Shown: piece after piece, positions 41,180 to 50,927 of the stretch | Layout of the letters: each line of letters begins with the position of its first letter | Numbering within the stretch: the first letter of the stretch is position 1 | Assembly: GCA_012103475.1 (NCBI GenBank) | Contig: WLWS01000005.1 | Location: 377,001-441,000, forward strand | Reading direction: 5' to 3' | DNA length: 64,000 bases | From: Gammaproteobacteria bacterium | GTDB taxonomy: Bacteria > Pseudomonadota > Gammaproteobacteria > Eutrophobiales > Eutrophobiaceae | Program-made: the position numbers and the translations under genes | The notes under the pieces: generated by a model | Databases searched by the model: none | What the model was told of the DNA's origin: nothing | The model's input: only the letters and a program-made list of their open reading frames with translations

Positions 41180-43027
41180 ATGAATGTAGATAAGTTCGCA
41201 ATTACTTTATATCTCGTATTTGCTCTATCCGGCTTTTCCGGTCTCATATACGAGTCCATCTGGTCACATTACCTCAAGCTCTTTCTCGGCCATGCTGCCT
41301 ATGCACAGATTCTGGTACTTGCCATTTTCATGGGTGGTATGGGATTCGGCGCCTGGCTTTGTTCAAAGCTGGTACATCGTTTTAAGAATTTATTATTGTT
41401 ATATGCAATTGTTGAAGGAATAATCGGCCTCCTCGGTCTGGGTTTTCATTCGTTTTTTGTCTCTCTTTTATCCTTTTCCTACGACTCGGTTTTTCCCTCT
41501 TTGGAAAACCCTAATCTGGTTCAGTTGTATAAGTGGCTAATAAGCGCCGTAATTATTCTGCCTCAGTCAATTCTTCTGGGTTCTACTTTCCCGTTAATGA
41601 GCAATGGCCTGATAAGACTGCTATCCGGAAAATCGGGTTACTCCTTATCGATGCTGTACTTTTCCAATAGTATTGGCGCCGCTATCGGAGTTTTAACAAG
41701 TAGATTCTATCTTATAGAAAAAGCCGGACTCCCGGGTACTATTCTAATAGCCGGTGTTATCAATGTTTTTGTAGCGCTAATCGTTTATCTGATGTCAAAG
41801 ACTACATCAGAAGATTCAGTTCCCTTGAATAAATCAACCAGCAATTTCTCTAACTCGAAATTGTTGTTGATCGCCGCCTTTATTACCGGTGCAGCTTCGT
41901 TCATTTACGAAATTGCCTGGTTACGAATGCTCTCTATGGTATTAGGAGCGAGCACTCATGCCTTTGAACTTATGTTGAGCGCTTTTATTTTCGGTCTGGC
42001 GATGGGCAGCTTATGGATACGCAATCGAATTGAACAGATTATTAAACCAATGAAGGTAGCCGGCTTAATCCAGATATTAATGGGGACGTTCGCCTTACTC
42101 ACCCTGCCTCTGTACAACCATACCTTCAATCTGATGTCGTTTATTATGTCTGCCCTGAATACTACGGATTCAGGGTATGTTCTATTCAACATTGGCAGTC
42201 ACCTGATTGTTCTTCTTGTTATGTTGCCTACTACTTTCTGTGCGGGTATGACTTTGCCTTTATTTACGCACATATTAATTGCCAAGGGCTATGGTGAAAA
42301 AGGAGTTGGTCAGATATACGCCAGCAACACGTTAGGCGCAATCTGTGGCGTCGCCTTTGTCGTCCTGATTGGTATGCCTTATTTCGGCCTTAAGGGTTCG
42401 ATGCTAATCGGCTCAGGTCTCGATATCGTTCTCGGTTTTGTCTTAATCGCTACCGCAGTTCAGCAACCTTTATTTTCTTCTGCTAAATTCGTCCCGGTCA
42501 TTCTGTACTCAACATTTTTTATATTTGTAGTCTCTTTTGTAGAACTCGATACTGCAAAAATGACAGCCGATGTGTTTCGACATGGTCATGTCTCTTATGA
42601 TGAAAATGATAAGGTTCTTTTTTACAAGGATGGGAAAACCGCATCAATAAGTATTGTCAAAACTGAAACCCTGATGTCGATAAAAACTAATGGCAAGCCT
42701 GATGCAGCGATTACGATAGCTCCCGGCAAAAAAGCAACAACCGATGAGTACACCATGACCCTGCTTAGCGCCTTAGCCATTGCTCATTACCCGAAAGCGA
42801 AGACTGTTGCTTCGATTGGCATGGGATCGGGACTTACCTCTCATACACTACTGAGCTGGCCCGAGTTTACCAGGGTAGACACTATTGAGATTGAATCTGC
42901 TGTAATTGATGCCGCTCGTTACTTTGGCTCGAGAGTAGAAAATGTGTTTAGTGATCCAAGAAGTAAAATATATATCGAAGATGCGAAAACTTTTTTTCCA
43001 ACCAGTCTAAAAAGTACGACATCATAA
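41180..43027 (+). pseudogene. Fused membrane/spermidine-synthase-like protein, N-terminal part before frameshift
   Basis: 615 residues from ATG 41180. About 14 transmembrane helices (for example ITLYLVFALSGFSGLIYESIW near the N-terminus) precede a spermidine-synthase-like Rossmann part from about residue 510, with ASIGMGSGLTSHTLL (SAM-type glycine loop), DTIEIESAVIDAARYF and YIEDAKTF. The frame then runs out (FPTSLKSTTS, stop at 43027). A one-base loss in a seven-T run at 42991-42997 explains this; adding a T gives the expected continuation TFFSNQSKKYDII. Function of these fusions is unknown. Could be a sequencing error instead of a dead gene. Confidence 0.8.
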
Positions 43028-44166
43028 TATCAGAGCCTTCAAACCCCTGGGTGAGTGGAGTCTCCAGTCTTTTTACAGAAGAGTTTTACAGCGTAATTAA
43101 AAATCACATAAACGAGGACGGCCTTTTTGTTCAATGGATTCAGGTCTATGAACTTGACCGGGTTTTGCTGTTGTCTGTTTTAAAGGCACTGTCTTCACAA
43201 TTCGAGCACCTGAAAATTTACGCACCGAATCATGTTGATTTGGTTATTATTGCATCTAACGACAGTATTATCGGTCTCCCTGATAAATCTATATTTCAGG
43301 CGGAAACTCTTCGCAAAGAATTAGATCTGATCGGAATCACCAATATTAACGACTTGTACATTCGCTTTCTTGGTGATAAGAAACTTTATGGTTCGTACTT
43401 TGACAGCGGAAAAAATGTAGTCAATTCTGATTTTTATCCCATTCTTGATCATCAATCTCCCCGGACAAGGTATATGAAAATGCAAGCGGATGATTTGTAT
43501 AATCCACCGCAATATTACCTGCCTGTGATGCAGATGTATTACCCCTGGCTCGATCATCTTGAGAAAAATAAAGTATTACATACCAGATTCATGCGAAATG
43601 AACATCACATGTTAAAAGCTCAGGAAATTGCCCGTTACATGGCCGGAGATTTATCACAGATTAACGATAAATCTGTGCAATTCCAGGCAGACCTCTTGCT
43701 TAAAGCGAGTAAGGAGTGCAGCCCCAGGCCCGATGAAGCACTCTGGGTTGAATCGATCTTTTCTATAATGACAAAAAGCTTACCCTTCCTGCAAGCTGTT
43801 GAGAATAAATTATTATTTAATCTCATAAAACCGAATTGTCCGGGGAAAATCTCCCAGGTTCAATCTTATTGGCTCGATTTATTTCTTTCGCTTGCGACTC
43901 GCAACAGTAGCCAGGTAATTCAATCGGGTTCCATTTTGATAGACTCTGATTTGAGTTTATCTGCGCCGCAAGAGCGCTATATTCACACAGCGGTTATGCT
44001 TGGTCTGCTTGTAAACGAAGAATATGATATCGCACTTGACTACTGGAACAATTATAAGTCAGTTTTACTTCAAAACAGTGAAAGTTTAAGTATTACTATG
44101 ACAATACTGCTGGCGATGGTTGAAGCGAATGCAGCAGATGTTCCTCTCTCATTAATATCAAAATAG
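42998..44166 (+). pseudogene. Fused membrane/spermidine-synthase-like protein, C-terminal part after frameshift
   Basis: The second part is in the frame that reads KKYDIIISEPSNPWVSGVSS from about 43009, so the conserved SEPSNPW motif of the family directly continues the sequence broken at 42991-42997. The GTG at 43051 that begins this frame's longest ORF falls inside that motif and is not a real start. The rest (about 370 residues) comprises the end of the Rossmann domain and a helical tail. The 3' end overlaps the converging 50-residue DUF5989 gene by nine bases. Confidence 0.8.
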
Positions 44167-44310
44167 CGTATATATAAACGGAGCAACAACAGAGCTCTCT
44201 GCGAAAATTATAAGTCCTCCAAGCAGAACCATTGCCACAATTATAGGTGCCAACCAGTATTTTTTCCTTTCCTTCATGAATAAGCAGAGATCTTTTATTA
44301 GCTCAAACAT
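44158..44310 (-). CDS. DUF5989 family small membrane protein
   Basis: A 50-residue gene whose ATG shares a base with the SxtJ stop (TAATG at 44310). It has a basic N-terminal segment (FMKERKKYW) and one transmembrane helix ending in the sequence ESSVVAPFIYTLF, which closely matches the DUF5989 pattern ending in APFIYTLF. It is the third gene of the carbamoyltransferase-SxtJ-DUF5989 set, as in sxtI-sxtJ-sxtK of saxitoxin clusters. Confidence 0.8.
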   Translation of the reverse strand: MFELIKDLCLFMKERKKYWLAPIIVAMVLLGGLIIFAESSVVAPFIYTLF

Positions 44311-44714
44311 TAGAAGGGCTTCTCCAGATCATTTTTGTCTCTGACCTTACCAGGCACTCGATAAGACTCACGGTTCTTGTCTATACGTAATTGAATCGTC
44401 TCTTTGCCAAGTATCTTCATTATCAAAGCAACTGGTGTAAGCACTAAATAAAAAAGTACGCCCAGTATGATGGGTGTTGTAATCCGACTAATCAAAAGAC
44501 CGAAACGCATCCAGTTTTTATATACTGGCTCCAGACTTTGCGGGGCAAGTATTCCCCAGAAAATCAAGATTACACTTAGTATCCATGGCCATAAAGGCCA
44601 TTCCAGACTGAACAACCACGGAAATACCAAAGCAAAAAGAACAACAATGGTACTTGCTGTCGTGAATGCGAAGTTCCTCAGCCCTCTGTCATCAAGTTCA
44701 GGTGTTTCATGCAT
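44310..44714 (-). CDS. SxtJ family membrane protein
   Basis: 134 residues with three to four transmembrane helices (for example FAFTTASTIVVLFALVFPWLF and ISRITTPIILGVLFYLVLTP) and a charged C-terminus. Size, helices and the preceding carbamoyltransferase match the SxtJ family, of unknown biochemical function. Eleven bases separate it from the carbamoyltransferase stop. Confidence 0.82.
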   Translation of the reverse strand: MHETPELDDRGLRNFAFTTASTIVVLFALVFPWLFSLEWPLWPWILSVILIFWGILAPQSLEPVYKNWMRFGLLISRITTPIILGVLFYLVLTPVALIMKILGKETIQLRIDKNRESYRVPGKVRDKNDLEKPF

Positions 44715-44725
44715 AGCAAATATGT

Positions 44726-46567
44726 CTAATCCAGTTCAAACTCGTTCTTCCATTTATCGTCTCTCGCGATCTCCGGCTGATTGTCTTTCGATAGAATACA
44801 GTTTTCGAGAACCAGATAATCCATTTCTGTCCGCATAAAGCATCGATAGGCATCTTCCGGGCTGCAAACAAGCGGTTCGCCTCTGACATTGAAAGAGGTG
44901 TTAACGAGAAGAGGGCACGCGGTCAAGGCGTCAAATTGTTTAATTAGCTGATAGTAACGCGGATTTGTCGCTTCGCTTACACTCTGGATACGTGCTGAAT
45001 AATCAACGTGAGTGACAGCAGGTATAATTGACCTTGGATTATTCAATTTCTCAATTCCGAATTTATTCTGCTCTTCTTCTGTCATTTGCAATCGCCGATC
45101 CTCGTTTACATCGGCTACAAGCAGCATATAAGGACTATATTTCTCCAGCTCAAAGTAATCACCGATATTCTCTTCAAGTACAGAAGGTGCGAATGGTCGA
45201 AATGATTCGCGATATTTAATTTTCAAATTCATTACAGATTGCATTTTTTTACTGCGTGGGTCTCCAAGAATTGAACGGCCACCTAAAGCACGTGGCCCGA
45301 ATTCCATTCTCCCCTGAAACCAGCCCACTATCTTTTCTTCTGCCAGCAGCTTTGCAATAGTCTCGTAAAGTACGTCATCATTCTCTTCTTCAAAAATGGC
45401 GGCAACAGAATCCAGAAAAATTTTTATTTCAGAATTAGTGTATGCCGGCCCCAGATAACTACCTTGCATCGCATCTGGTTTTTTCACCTTTCTTTCCATT
45501 CCGTAGTACTCATGCCATGCCGTCAGTGCACTACCGATTGCCCCGCCAGCATCTCCCGCCGCTGGCTGAATCCAGATCTCCTCAAATATGTTGGACTGAA
45601 GCAGTTTGCCATTCGCTACGCAATTTAGAGCCACTCCACCTGCAAGGCATAGATTTTCACAAGCGGTTTCTTTTCGAACCGTATTCGCCAGGGCAAGAAC
45701 AATGTCTTCCGTAACACTTTGTATTGATGCTGCAAGATCCATTTCGCGCTGTGTCACAGGTGACTCCGGCTTTCTCGCTGGGCCGGAAAACAGCTGATCG
45801 AACTCATCGTTCGTCATTTTCAATCCTGTTGCATAATCAAAGTAATCCATATTCAAGCGGAAACTTCCATCAGCTTTGATATCTACTAACTGATCCATAA
45901 TAGTATCTCTATATCTCGCTTCTCCATAAGGCGCAAGGCCCATTAACTTATATTCCCCTGAGTTAACTTTGAAACCACAATAATAAGTAAAAGCTGAATA
46001 CAATAAACCCAGGGAGTGAGGGAAATCGATTTGCCATAACGGTGTTAAACTATTCCCTTCTCCTTTCCAGACAGAGGTCGTTGCCCATTCGCCAACGCCG
46101 TCCATGCATATAACTGCTGCTTTCTGAAAAGGACTCGGATAAAACGCAGATGCTGCGTGGGATTTGTGGTGCTCTGAAAACAAAAGGACTGGCAGGTTTT
46201 GCTTGTCGCCATCCTGCAAAGCGGACAACTCATTCCGCAAGAGTATTTTCAGATACAATTTTTCTTTCAACCAAACCGGCATCGCCTTTAAGAATGAACT
46301 GAATCCTCTGGGACTATGTGCCAGGTAAGTTTCCAGCAAACGTTCAAATTTAAGTAAGGGCTTATCATAAAAAATGACAGTATCAATATCATTCAAAGTG
46401 AAATTTGAACTGGACAAACAGTATTCCAGCGCCATTGCTGGAAACCCGGGATCATGTTTCTTTCTGGAAAAACGCTCCTCCTGTGCCGCTGCCACGATCC
46501 TGCCATTACTGATAAGGGCCGCTGCACTATCGTGATAATACGCAGATATTCCCAGAATATTTTTCAT
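44726..46567 (-). CDS. Carbamoyltransferase (NodU/CmcH/SxtI family)
   Basis: 613 residues. It transfers a carbamoyl group from carbamoyl phosphate to a hydroxyl through a carbamoyl-adenylate. The N-terminal Kae1-like domain holds the metal and nucleotide motifs (LGISAYYHDSAAALI, SEHHKSHAASAFYPS, MDGVGEW, GGVALNCVANGKL) and the C-terminal YrdC-like carbamoylating domain contains GRMEFGPRALGGRSIL and NTSFNVRGEPLVCSPEDA. Start at ATG 46567. With SxtJ and DUF5989 it forms a three-gene unit; the acceptor is unknown, likely a sugar on a surface glycan. Confidence 0.92.
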   Translation of the reverse strand: MKNILGISAYYHDSAAALISNGRIVAAAQEERFSRKKHDPGFPAMALEYCLSSSNFTLNDIDTVIFYDKPLLKFERLLETYLAHSPRGFSSFLKAMPVWLKEKLYLKILLRNELSALQDGDKQNLPVLLFSEHHKSHAASAFYPSPFQKAAVICMDGVGEWATTSVWKGEGNSLTPLWQIDFPHSLGLLYSAFTYYCGFKVNSGEYKLMGLAPYGEARYRDTIMDQLVDIKADGSFRLNMDYFDYATGLKMTNDEFDQLFSGPARKPESPVTQREMDLAASIQSVTEDIVLALANTVRKETACENLCLAGGVALNCVANGKLLQSNIFEEIWIQPAAGDAGGAIGSALTAWHEYYGMERKVKKPDAMQGSYLGPAYTNSEIKIFLDSVAAIFEEENDDVLYETIAKLLAEEKIVGWFQGRMEFGPRALGGRSILGDPRSKKMQSVMNLKIKYRESFRPFAPSVLEENIGDYFELEKYSPYMLLVADVNEDRRLQMTEEEQNKFGIEKLNNPRSIIPAVTHVDYSARIQSVSEATNPRYYQLIKQFDALTACPLLVNTSFNVRGEPLVCSPEDAYRCFMRTEMDYLVLENCILSKDNQPEIARDDKWKNEFELD

Positions 46568-46680
46568 CCCCAATAACCCAGCATTAATAACTTCGCATTA
46601 AATATATCTAAAATTTGACCACTAGCTGGTAGTATACTGGGCAAGTTAAACTTGAGTCATTGTTTCTTACTGTAGCCAAT

Positions 46681-48297
46681 ATGCGTATTACCATTGCCCA
46701 ATCCAATTTTTGTGTCGGTGACATCAAAAATAACACTAAAACAATTGTTGACTGTATTGAAACTGCAAAACAATTGGGTTCAGACCTGATAGCTTTCCCG
46801 GAACTGGCAATAACCGGCTACCCGCCCGAAGATCTTTTACTTAGACGAGCTTTATATAATCAGGTAGATGAAGCGCTGCTGACGATTAAATCCGTATCAA
46901 ACGATATAAGCATACTAATAGGCTATCCATATCAAAGTTCCCAGTCTTTATACAATAGTTGTAGTCTGATAGAAAACAATGAAATACAGGCCAGCTACCA
47001 CAAGCAAAACCTGCCGAACTATGGTGTTTTTGATGAGAAACGCTATTTTACTGCAGGTGATTCTGCCAGACTGATAAACGTGAATGGAATAGCCCTCGGG
47101 CTGAGTATCTGTGAAGATATCTGGTCATCTGGACCTGCAAAACAAGTGGCTGATGCAGGAGCGAAGTTGCTTATCAACATAAACGCATCGCCTTTTCATT
47201 CAAGCAAGCCAGCTGAACGTGAAAAAATCCTCAGGCAACGTGTTGAGGAGACAGGACTGAACATTATATATTTGAATCTCGTTGGTGGGCAGGACGAACT
47301 CGTATTTGATGGCGGCTCCATGATAGTGGATGAACACGGTGAAGTGATTTTTCGAGCATCTCAGTTTGATGAAGAGCTTTATACTTTCGATATAGAAGAG
47401 AAAAATAAAGAACTGGTTTTTAGTACGAGCACACCCGGCACTGCCAAACTTGATTATTTACCTGCTGTATATTCTGCACTTGTTCTTGGAGTGAAAGATT
47501 ACGTAGGCAAAAACGGCTTTAAAGGTGCAGTTATTGGACTGTCAGGTGGAATTGACTCGGCACTCACTCTGGCAATTGCCAGCGATGCTCTTGGCCCGGA
47601 AAATGTAGAAATACTTATTATGCCTTCCCGCTATACCGCGGATATGAGCACAAACGATGCGGTTGAAATGGCGAATAAGCTGCAGGTCAAGTATTCAATT
47701 TTACCAATCGAAAAACCTTTTCAGGCCTTTACAGAATTACTGGCGCCCGTATTCGAGGGTTTGCCGGCGGACGCGACGGAAGAAAATTTACAGGCCAGAT
47801 CCAGAGGTGTATTGATGATGGCCTTATCCAATAAAACTGGCAAGCTGGTCCTGACAACAGGAAACAAGAGTGAAATGTCTGTGGGTTATGCCACTCTTTA
47901 TGGTGATATGGCCGGAGGCTTTGCGCCACTCAAGGATCTTTCTAAAACACTTACCTATGAACTATCTGAATGGCGCAATACGCAAACTGAAATTATTCCG
48001 AGAAGAATAATAGACAGACCCCCCACAGCAGAGTTGAGGGCTGATCAGAAAGACGAAGATAGTCTGCCTCCATACTCTATCCTTGATCCTATTCTTGAAA
48101 GATACATAGAACTTGATCAGAGCCCGGAGGAAATTGTCCGGGCAGGATTCGACAAGGAGACAGTTTATGAGATTGTTCGCATGGTTGATCGTAATGAATA
48201 CAAGAGACGACAAGCGGCGCCAGGAGTAAGAATTACCAAACGGGCATTCGGAAGAGACCGCCGCTATCCCATTACCTCACGATATCGGGAGTCGTAA
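46681..48297 (+). CDS. nadE: Glutamine-dependent NAD+ synthetase
   Basis: Last step of NAD synthesis, 538 residues. The N-terminal nitrilase-type glutaminase has Glu (FPELAITGYPPEDLLL), Lys (SYHKQNLPNYGVFDEKRYF) and Cys (LSICEDIW). The C-terminal synthetase has the PP-loop IGLSGGIDSAL, and GNKSEMSVGYATLYGD. The frame is open from TTG 46660; ATG 46681 gives the usual N-terminus MRITIAQSNF. Confidence 0.95.
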   Translation: MRITIAQSNFCVGDIKNNTKTIVDCIETAKQLGSDLIAFPELAITGYPPEDLLLRRALYNQVDEALLTIKSVSNDISILIGYPYQSSQSLYNSCSLIENNEIQASYHKQNLPNYGVFDEKRYFTAGDSARLINVNGIALGLSICEDIWSSGPAKQVADAGAKLLININASPFHSSKPAEREKILRQRVEETGLNIIYLNLVGGQDELVFDGGSMIVDEHGEVIFRASQFDEELYTFDIEEKNKELVFSTSTPGTAKLDYLPAVYSALVLGVKDYVGKNGFKGAVIGLSGGIDSALTLAIASDALGPENVEILIMPSRYTADMSTNDAVEMANKLQVKYSILPIEKPFQAFTELLAPVFEGLPADATEENLQARSRGVLMMALSNKTGKLVLTTGNKSEMSVGYATLYGDMAGGFAPLKDLSKTLTYELSEWRNTQTEIIPRRIIDRPPTAELRADQKDEDSLPPYSILDPILERYIELDQSPEEIVRAGFDKETVYEIVRMVDRNEYKRRQAAPGVRITKRAFGRDRRYPITSRYRES

Positions 48298-48311
48298 ATT
48301 CGGATCGAATT

Positions 48312-49088
48312 TCAGCGTACCACTATTCCTGCAACTTCGTTAAGACCAGGATGGTTCGGGTAATTTAATTCAAGAACCCGCAAAGCATCACCTGAGAGAT
48401 CGTTTAACTCCAGCACCTTATAAGCCTTCGCCATCAAAACCAGTGCATCCGGCACAGAAGGCGTTTTCGGATACGTTTCCACAACAAAGCGTGCACGGTT
48501 TGCCGCCGCGACATAAGCGCCTCGTGTCATGTAATAATTAGCAACATGTACCTCATGCTGAGCCAGAAGGTTACGTAAAAATACCATACGCTTTTGCGCA
48601 TCGGGTATGTATTGGCTATCCGGATATTTTCGCGCAAGCTCAGTAAAATCTCTAAACGCCCTTAGCGCCGAAGATGTATCACGCTGAGAAGTGTCCAGTG
48701 GTAAAAAACGTTCAGTCAGGCCCTTGCCCCGTCCAAAATTGGTCAAACCACGCAGATAGTAAGCATAATCAACATGTGGGTTCTGTGGGTAAAGCCTGAC
48801 GAAGCGATCACAGGCTGATACGGCGGCATCAAAATCTTCTGTTTTGTAATAAGCGTAAGCAAGATCAAGCAATGACTGCTGTCCATATACACCGAAAGGA
48901 AAACGGGTTTCGAGAAACTCATAATATTTAACCGCTTTACTGTAGTATCCGGCATCCAGAGAGCCTTTCGCCTCATTATACAATCTGTCGACGGTCCAGT
49001 TTTTTGCAGAATCGTCTTCATCAGAATCAAAAAACGAGCAAGCGCCCGTCTGTAGGAGTAAGGCAAGCAGGAAAAACCGTATAGTCAT
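48312..49088 (-). CDS. bamD: Outer membrane assembly lipoprotein
   Basis: Essential subunit of the BAM complex in the periplasm. 258 residues with lipobox LQTGAC (lipidation at Cys17) followed by about five TPR-type repeats (such as GYYSKAVKYYEFLETRFPFG and EDFDAAVSACDRFVRLYPQN). It is divergent from rluD, as in many gammaproteobacteria. Confidence 0.95.
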   Translation of the reverse strand: MTIRFFLLALLLQTGACSFFDSDEDDSAKNWTVDRLYNEAKGSLDAGYYSKAVKYYEFLETRFPFGVYGQQSLLDLAYAYYKTEDFDAAVSACDRFVRLYPQNPHVDYAYYLRGLTNFGRGKGLTERFLPLDTSQRDTSSALRAFRDFTELARKYPDSQYIPDAQKRMVFLRNLLAQHEVHVANYYMTRGAYVAAANRARFVVETYPKTPSVPDALVLMAKAYKVLELNDLSGDALRVLELNYPNHPGLNEVAGIVVR

Positions 49089-49168
49089 AATTCAATAAAG
49101 ATCTGTGATATTCATTATTTCAGTATAATACCCCGAAAACCGCAGTCTTATAAACGAAAATCCCGATT

Positions 49169-50110
49169 ATGCCGACTGAAAAGTTAAGCTTCATAGTAAC
49201 AAAGGAACTTTCAGGCAAGCGTCTTGACCAGGCTCTTTCTCAACTTTGCCCGCAACACTCACGTGCCCGATTGCAAAACTGGATAAAGCAGGGTTTTGTT
49301 CAACTGGATAATGCCAATTGTCGGCCAAGAGATCCTGTTAGCACAGGTCAACACATAGACCTGGATGCTGAGTTGCCGGAAGCACTGGCATTTGAAGCCG
49401 AAAATATATCCCTCGATGTGATCTATGAGGACAAAGAAATTCTGGTTATCAATAAACCCGCCGGTCTGGTTGTCCATCCCGGTGCCGGTAACCCGGATCA
49501 CACGCTTCTCAACGCTCTGCTCTATTACCGGCCAGAACTGAAGCATGTGCCAAGAGCGGGAATTGTGCATCGCCTGGACAAAGATACTTCCGGTTTGATG
49601 GTTGTTGCTCTGACACCCATAGCGCATAGCTATCTGGTAGAACAACTACGTTTACATCTGGTTAAACGTCAGTATCAGGCTATCGTTCAGGGTGTCATGA
49701 CGGCAGGAGGCACTGTTGACGCCGCCATTTCACGACACCACATACATCGAAAACGAATGGCTGTGAAAGATTCTGGTAAATTCGCGATAACGCACTATCG
49801 TATCCTGAAAAAATACCCGGCACATACTCATATTCAGGTTCAACTTGAAACAGGCCGCACACATCAGATAAGAGTACACATGGCCCACATAAAGTACCCG
49901 ATTGTTGGCGACAAAGTGTATGGCGGTCGCGCTCGTCAGGCCAGACAGAACAGTCAGCATCTAAGAGAATTGATTATCGCTTTTCCACGTCAGGCTCTGC
50001 ATGCCAGTGAGTTGAATCTTAAGCACCCCGTCACGGACGATCTTCTGGAGTTTTCTGTCGCAGCACCTGAAGATTTTCTCTCACTGCTGACTGCCCTGGA
50101 CAATGACTGA
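49169..50110 (+). CDS. rluD: 23S rRNA pseudouridine synthase D
   Basis: Makes pseudouridines 1911, 1915 and 1917 of 23S rRNA. N-terminal S4 domain (about 15-75) and the catalytic Asp139 in HRLDKDTSGL. 313 residues, normal length. The 3' end overlaps pgeF by eight bases. Confidence 0.94.
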   Translation: MPTEKLSFIVTKELSGKRLDQALSQLCPQHSRARLQNWIKQGFVQLDNANCRPRDPVSTGQHIDLDAELPEALAFEAENISLDVIYEDKEILVINKPAGLVVHPGAGNPDHTLLNALLYYRPELKHVPRAGIVHRLDKDTSGLMVVALTPIAHSYLVEQLRLHLVKRQYQAIVQGVMTAGGTVDAAISRHHIHRKRMAVKDSGKFAITHYRILKKYPAHTHIQVQLETGRTHQIRVHMAHIKYPIVGDKVYGGRARQARQNSQHLRELIIAFPRQALHASELNLKHPVTDDLLEFSVAAPEDFLSLLTALDND

Positions 50111-50861
50111 TATTGAAAAGTCCTTCTGGCAGGAAGCCAGTTGGCCGGCACCGCCCCGGATTCGTGCCGGTACGACAACACGGCTTCAGGGTCTGAGTCG
50201 CTCCCCCTATGAGAGTTTTAATCTGGCGGAACATGTCGGTGACGACCGCGAGGACGTCGCCGCTAACCGCAGTTTATTGAGACAGGGTTTGTCCTTACCC
50301 TCCTCACCTCTCTGGCTTAAACAGGTGCATGGAGCGCGGATCACCAATGAAAAGGAGTGGCACAAGGAAATTGAAGCAGACGCCTGCTGCACAAATCAAG
50401 CTGATGTAGTTTGCGCAGTACTTAGCGCCGATTGTCTGCCTCTCCTGCTTTGCGACAACAAAGGTTTACAGATCGGGGCGCTGCATCTTGGCTGGCGTGG
50501 TGTGGCTGCCGGTCTGATTGAATCCTCCATCGAAAATTTTAGCTGTGATGTTGTAAACCTGATTGCCTGGATTGGTCCTCATATTCGTCAGCAACACTAT
50601 GAAATCGGCACAGATGTGTACGATATCTTTCAAAATCGCGATCCCGGTACGGATCGTGCATTCATTCCTGATGGCAAAGGAAAATGGCAGCTCAGTCTTG
50701 CTCAACTGGTTAACTATGAGCTCGAAAAGTGCGGTATTTCGCAAATATATGACTGTCAGGCCTGCACTTATGCAGAGCCTCTGCATTTTTTTTCCTATCG
50801 GCGGCAAGCTATAACCGGACGTATGGCAACTTTGATCTGGATAGATTCTACTGGAATTTGA
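50103..50861 (+). CDS. pgeF: Peptidoglycan editing factor / YfiH family (multicopper polyphenol oxidase fold)
   Basis: 252 residues. Zinc or copper ligands lie in KQVHGARI, LSADCLPLLLC and LHLGWRGVAAGLI. YfiH-type proteins remove mis-incorporated serine from peptidoglycan precursors in Escherichia coli; older annotation is laccase-like. Directly downstream of rluD, the classic order. Confidence 0.9.
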   Translation: MTDIEKSFWQEASWPAPPRIRAGTTTRLQGLSRSPYESFNLAEHVGDDREDVAANRSLLRQGLSLPSSPLWLKQVHGARITNEKEWHKEIEADACCTNQADVVCAVLSADCLPLLLCDNKGLQIGALHLGWRGVAAGLIESSIENFSCDVVNLIAWIGPHIRQQHYEIGTDVYDIFQNRDPGTDRAFIPDGKGKWQLSLAQLVNYELEKCGISQIYDCQACTYAEPLHFFSYRRQAITGRMATLIWIDSTGI

Positions 50862-50927
50862 ACTATGCTGTTGACAGGCCTGCGATAAAAATCAGAGCTA
50901 ACAGGAATTATTGGGAGAAGACAGATA

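Noticed and set aside
43009..43015. A AAA AAG slippery heptamer as programmed -1 frameshift
   Set aside because: In the upstream reading frame the codons are CTA-AAA-AGT, so the heptamer is in the wrong phase, and the restored protein fits a T-run indel better.
43051..44166. Separate gene starting at GTG 43051
   Set aside because: The conserved SEPSNPW motif lies partly before it in the same frame, so the start is an artefact of the frameshift at 42991-42997.
46615..46638. TTGACC and TATACT as a promoter of nadE
   Set aside because: They are only 12 bases apart, too close for a sigma-70 promoter.
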